Shown here one piece after another: positions 63,201 to 64,000 of a DNA stretch of 64,000 bases; position 1 is the stretch's first letter, and every line of letters starts with the position of its first letter. The notes below the pieces were generated by a model. The model was not told where the DNA came from, made no database searches, and was given only the letters and a program-made list of their open reading frames with translations. Source of the DNA: Alphaproteobacteria bacterium US3C007. Its GTDB lineage: Bacteria > Pseudomonadota > Alphaproteobacteria > Rhodobacterales > Rhodobacteraceae. Location: positions 3,038,001 through 3,102,000 of the forward strand of contig CP139918.1 in NCBI GenBank assembly GCA_034423775.1, in the 5' to 3' direction. Both the position numbers and the translations under genes were made by a program.

Positions 63201-63873
63201 TGATGGTGCTTTGGGCGAAATCTTCATCGATATGCATAAAGAAGGCGCCGGCTTCCGCGCTATGATGAATAATTTTGCAATCGCGGTATCCGTTGGCTTA
63301 CAATATGGTGTGCCGCTGGAAGAATTTGTAGACGCCTTTACGTTTACGAAATTTGAGCCGGCGGGCATGGTGCAGGGCAACGACAGCATCAAAAATGCAA
63401 CGTCGATCCTTGATTATATATTCCGGGAATTGGCCGTCAGCTATCTGGATCGCACGGATCTTGCACATGTGGCACCGGAGGGGGCAGCCTTTGATGATTT
63501 GGGGCGTGGACAAGATGACACGGTTCAAAATGTTCAAGAAGTCACAGAAGATGCAGCGTCTAAGTCACTGGCAGTGCTGAAAAAAATCAGTTCGTCTGGT
63601 TATTTGCGCAAGCGTCTGCCCGAAGATTTAGCCATGCTGCAAGGCGGCGCCGCAGAGGTTGCTGATGTCGAGTTGGGTGCTACTCCCAGCGCGGTATTGG
63701 TTGAAACAGAAATAAGCACACCCGCGGTTGCGACTGAAATGGATTTGCGCAGCAAGGCCAAAATGCAGGGTTATGAAGGCGACCCCTGCGGAGATTGCGG
63801 CAATTATACATTGGTGCGTAACGGCACCTGCATGAAATGCAACACCTGCGGAGCAACGTCGGGATGTAGCTAA
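60238..63873 (+). CDS. nrdJ: Adenosylcobalamin-dependent ribonucleotide reductase (class II)
   Basis: A 1211-residue enzyme that makes deoxyribonucleotides using adenosylcobalamin as radical source. The start at 60238 has AAAAGAGGCACG upstream; an earlier in-frame start at 60151 gives an unrelated N-terminus. The substrate-site motif NPCSEYMF is at residue 467, NNSIRV near 391, APTGTIG near 664, and a TSCPD-like domain near residue 970-1060 ([17 protein letters not shown]). A C-terminal zinc-ribbon (CGDCGNY and CMKCNTCG) ends the protein. It makes B12 essential for DNA synthesis unless another reductase exists. Confidence 0.96.
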   Translation: MKIERNFTKKSADAYGGIEFVTTSSEIKNPDGTVVFSLENIEVPATWSQVASDVIAQKYFRKAGVPTELKRVKEAGVPEFLWRSVAASPSTPITGETSSKQVFNRLAGAWAYWGWKGGYFSTEEDARAYYDEMRHMLATQRAAPNSPQWFNTGLHWAYGIDGPSQGHHYVDYKTGKLVKSKSAYEHPQPHACFIQSVSDDLVNEGGIMDLWVREARLFKYGSGTGTNFSSLRGDGEPLSGGGKSSGLMGFLKIGDRAAGAIKSGGTTRRAAKMVICDADHPDIENFINWKVKEEQKVASIVAGSKMHEAKLNEIFAAIRAWDGSSEDSVDPSKNTSLKSAIRAAKKVAIPETYVKRVLDYAKQGYDSIEFPTYDTDWDSEAYASVSGQNSNNSIRVTDAFLKAVENDADWELLRRTDGSVAKTIKARKLWQDVGHAAWACADPGIQYHDTVNAWHTCPEDGEIRGSNPCSEYMFLDDTACNLASMNLLTFLKDGKFQSADYMHATRLWTVTLEISVMMAQFPSKEIAQRSYDFRTLGLGYANIGGLLMNMGYGYDSVEGRALCGALTALMTGVSYATSAEIAGELGAFPGYKKNAEHMLRVIRNHRNAAQSAVDGYEKLDVKPLPLDAANCPDQSLVELARNSWDQALDLGQKHGYRNAQTTVIAPTGTIGLVMDCDTTGIEPDFALVKFKKLAGGGYFKIINRSVPGALEKLGYSSSKIEEIVSYAVGHGSIGNAPAINHTSLIGHGFGKTELDKIEAALASAFDIRFVFNQWTLGADFCTKVLGIPAAKLNDPSFDLLRHLGFSKAEIDAANDHVCGTMTLENAPHLSESHYEIFDCANPCGKKGKRFLSVNSHIYMMAAAQSFISGAISKTINMPNDATIEDCQKAYELSWSLGVKANALYRDGSKLSQPLAAALVEDDDEAAEILETGSQQEKAAVIAEKIVEKVVVKEIIKSHREKMPHRRKGYTQKAIVGGHKVYLRTGEYSDGALGEIFIDMHKEGAGFRAMMNNFAIAVSVGLQYGVPLEEFVDAFTFTKFEPAGMVQGNDSIKNATSILDYIFRELAVSYLDRTDLAHVAPEGAAFDDLGRGQDDTVQNVQEVTEDAASKSLAVLKKISSSGYLRKRLPEDLAMLQGGAAEVADVELGATPSAVLVETEISTPAVATEMDLRSKAKMQGYEGDPCGDCGNYTLVRNGTCMKCNTCGATSGCS

Positions 63874-63976
63874 GAGACAAGGGGCGGGTGCGCTCGCCCC
63901 CGAACGGCGTTCAGGCCACAGGCAAAAAAATATAGATATCGAGCGGTAAAAATGATGAGCTTGAACGGCGAAACTA

Positions 63977-64000
63977 AAGGGGGGCTTAATGCCTCCCTTT
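63977..64000 (+). terminator. Possible terminator after nrdJ, cut by the window end
   Basis: AAAGGGGGGC and GCCTCCCTTT form a 10-bp stem (one G-T pair) with a TTAAT loop. The window stops in the T-run that would follow. A weaker GC stem lies at about 63880-63901. A possible start codon at 63952 would run through this stem, so a new gene beginning there cannot be excluded. Confidence 0.5.

Noticed and set aside
1..64000. CRISPR arrays, insertion sequences, prophage or integrase genes
   Set aside because: No regularly spaced direct repeats, transposase motifs, terminal inverted repeats or phage genes were seen. The tRNA genes have no adjacent integrase.

Overview
The window looks like a chromosomal segment of a marine alphaproteobacterium of the Roseobacter group (Rhodobacteraceae). 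The basis is a set of family-level matches by eye: the complete aerobic (late cobalt insertion) cobalamin pathway, a 407-residue HemA-type 5-aminolevulinate synthase, a B12-dependent class II ribonucleotide reductase, a RodZ-like gene beside ispG, a GMC oxidoreductase, and a moderate base composition (about half G+C by eye). I see no phage, transposon, IS or CRISPR structure. The DNA is gene-dense and most neighbours overlap by 1, 4 or 11 bases.

Region 1 (1-9864, + strand) is a galactoside-utilisation operon. It holds the end of a sugar-binding protein, two CUT1 permeases, a GH4 alpha-galactosidase, a XylB-type aldose dehydrogenase, KDGal kinase, KDPGal aldolase, an SMP-30 lactonase, a GH42 beta-galactosidase and aldose 1-epimerase. 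Together they outline import of galactosides, hydrolysis to galactose, and oxidation by a De Ley-Doudoroff route. Galactonate dehydratase and the transporter ATPase are not in the window.

Region 2 (9868-27219) is a cobalamin regulon. Two B12 riboswitches lie on the minus strand: one before a CbiM-like cobalt permease and one before a nine-gene run (DUF1636-cobW-cobN-cobG-cobH-cobI-cobJ, then cobL-cobE-cobM-cobB-cobA after an interruption). The interruption is cobK, on the plus strand, overlapping cobL at its start and cobJ at its end. cobO and cobQ run divergently from the second riboswitch. The genes cover uroporphyrinogen III to adenosylcobyric acid. CobS and CobT (chelatase partners) and the nucleotide-loop genes must lie elsewhere.

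Region 3 (27232-37269) is mixed housekeeping: a beta-lactamase-fold hydrolase, an HCCA-isomerase-like DsbA-fold protein, a rhodanese, tRNA-Val, lon, two identical tRNA-Asp genes, ispG, a RodZ-like protein and hemA.

Region 4 (37430-54545) holds an M20 peptidase coupled to a probable haloacetate dehalogenase, a DsbA-like protein and an M48-TPR protease, then an aminotransferase, a cell-wall amidase, PBP1A, prfB and an amidase. It ends with the fatty-acid cluster fabD-fabG-acpP-fabF-mltG.

Region 5 (54594-64000) has a second XylB-type dehydrogenase, a type II NADH dehydrogenase fused to a cyclic-nucleotide-binding domain, a GMC oxidoreductase, and nrdJ with a long leader. nrdJ links the end of the window to region 2, because its enzyme needs the adenosylcobalamin made by that pathway.

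I did not find a wholly unknown multi-gene system. The most unusual structures are the antisense cobK inside the cob operon, the NDH-2/CNB fusion, the dehalogenase with a full set of active-site residues, the uncharacterised DUF1636 gene heading the B12 operon, and the unexplained leader of nrdJ.
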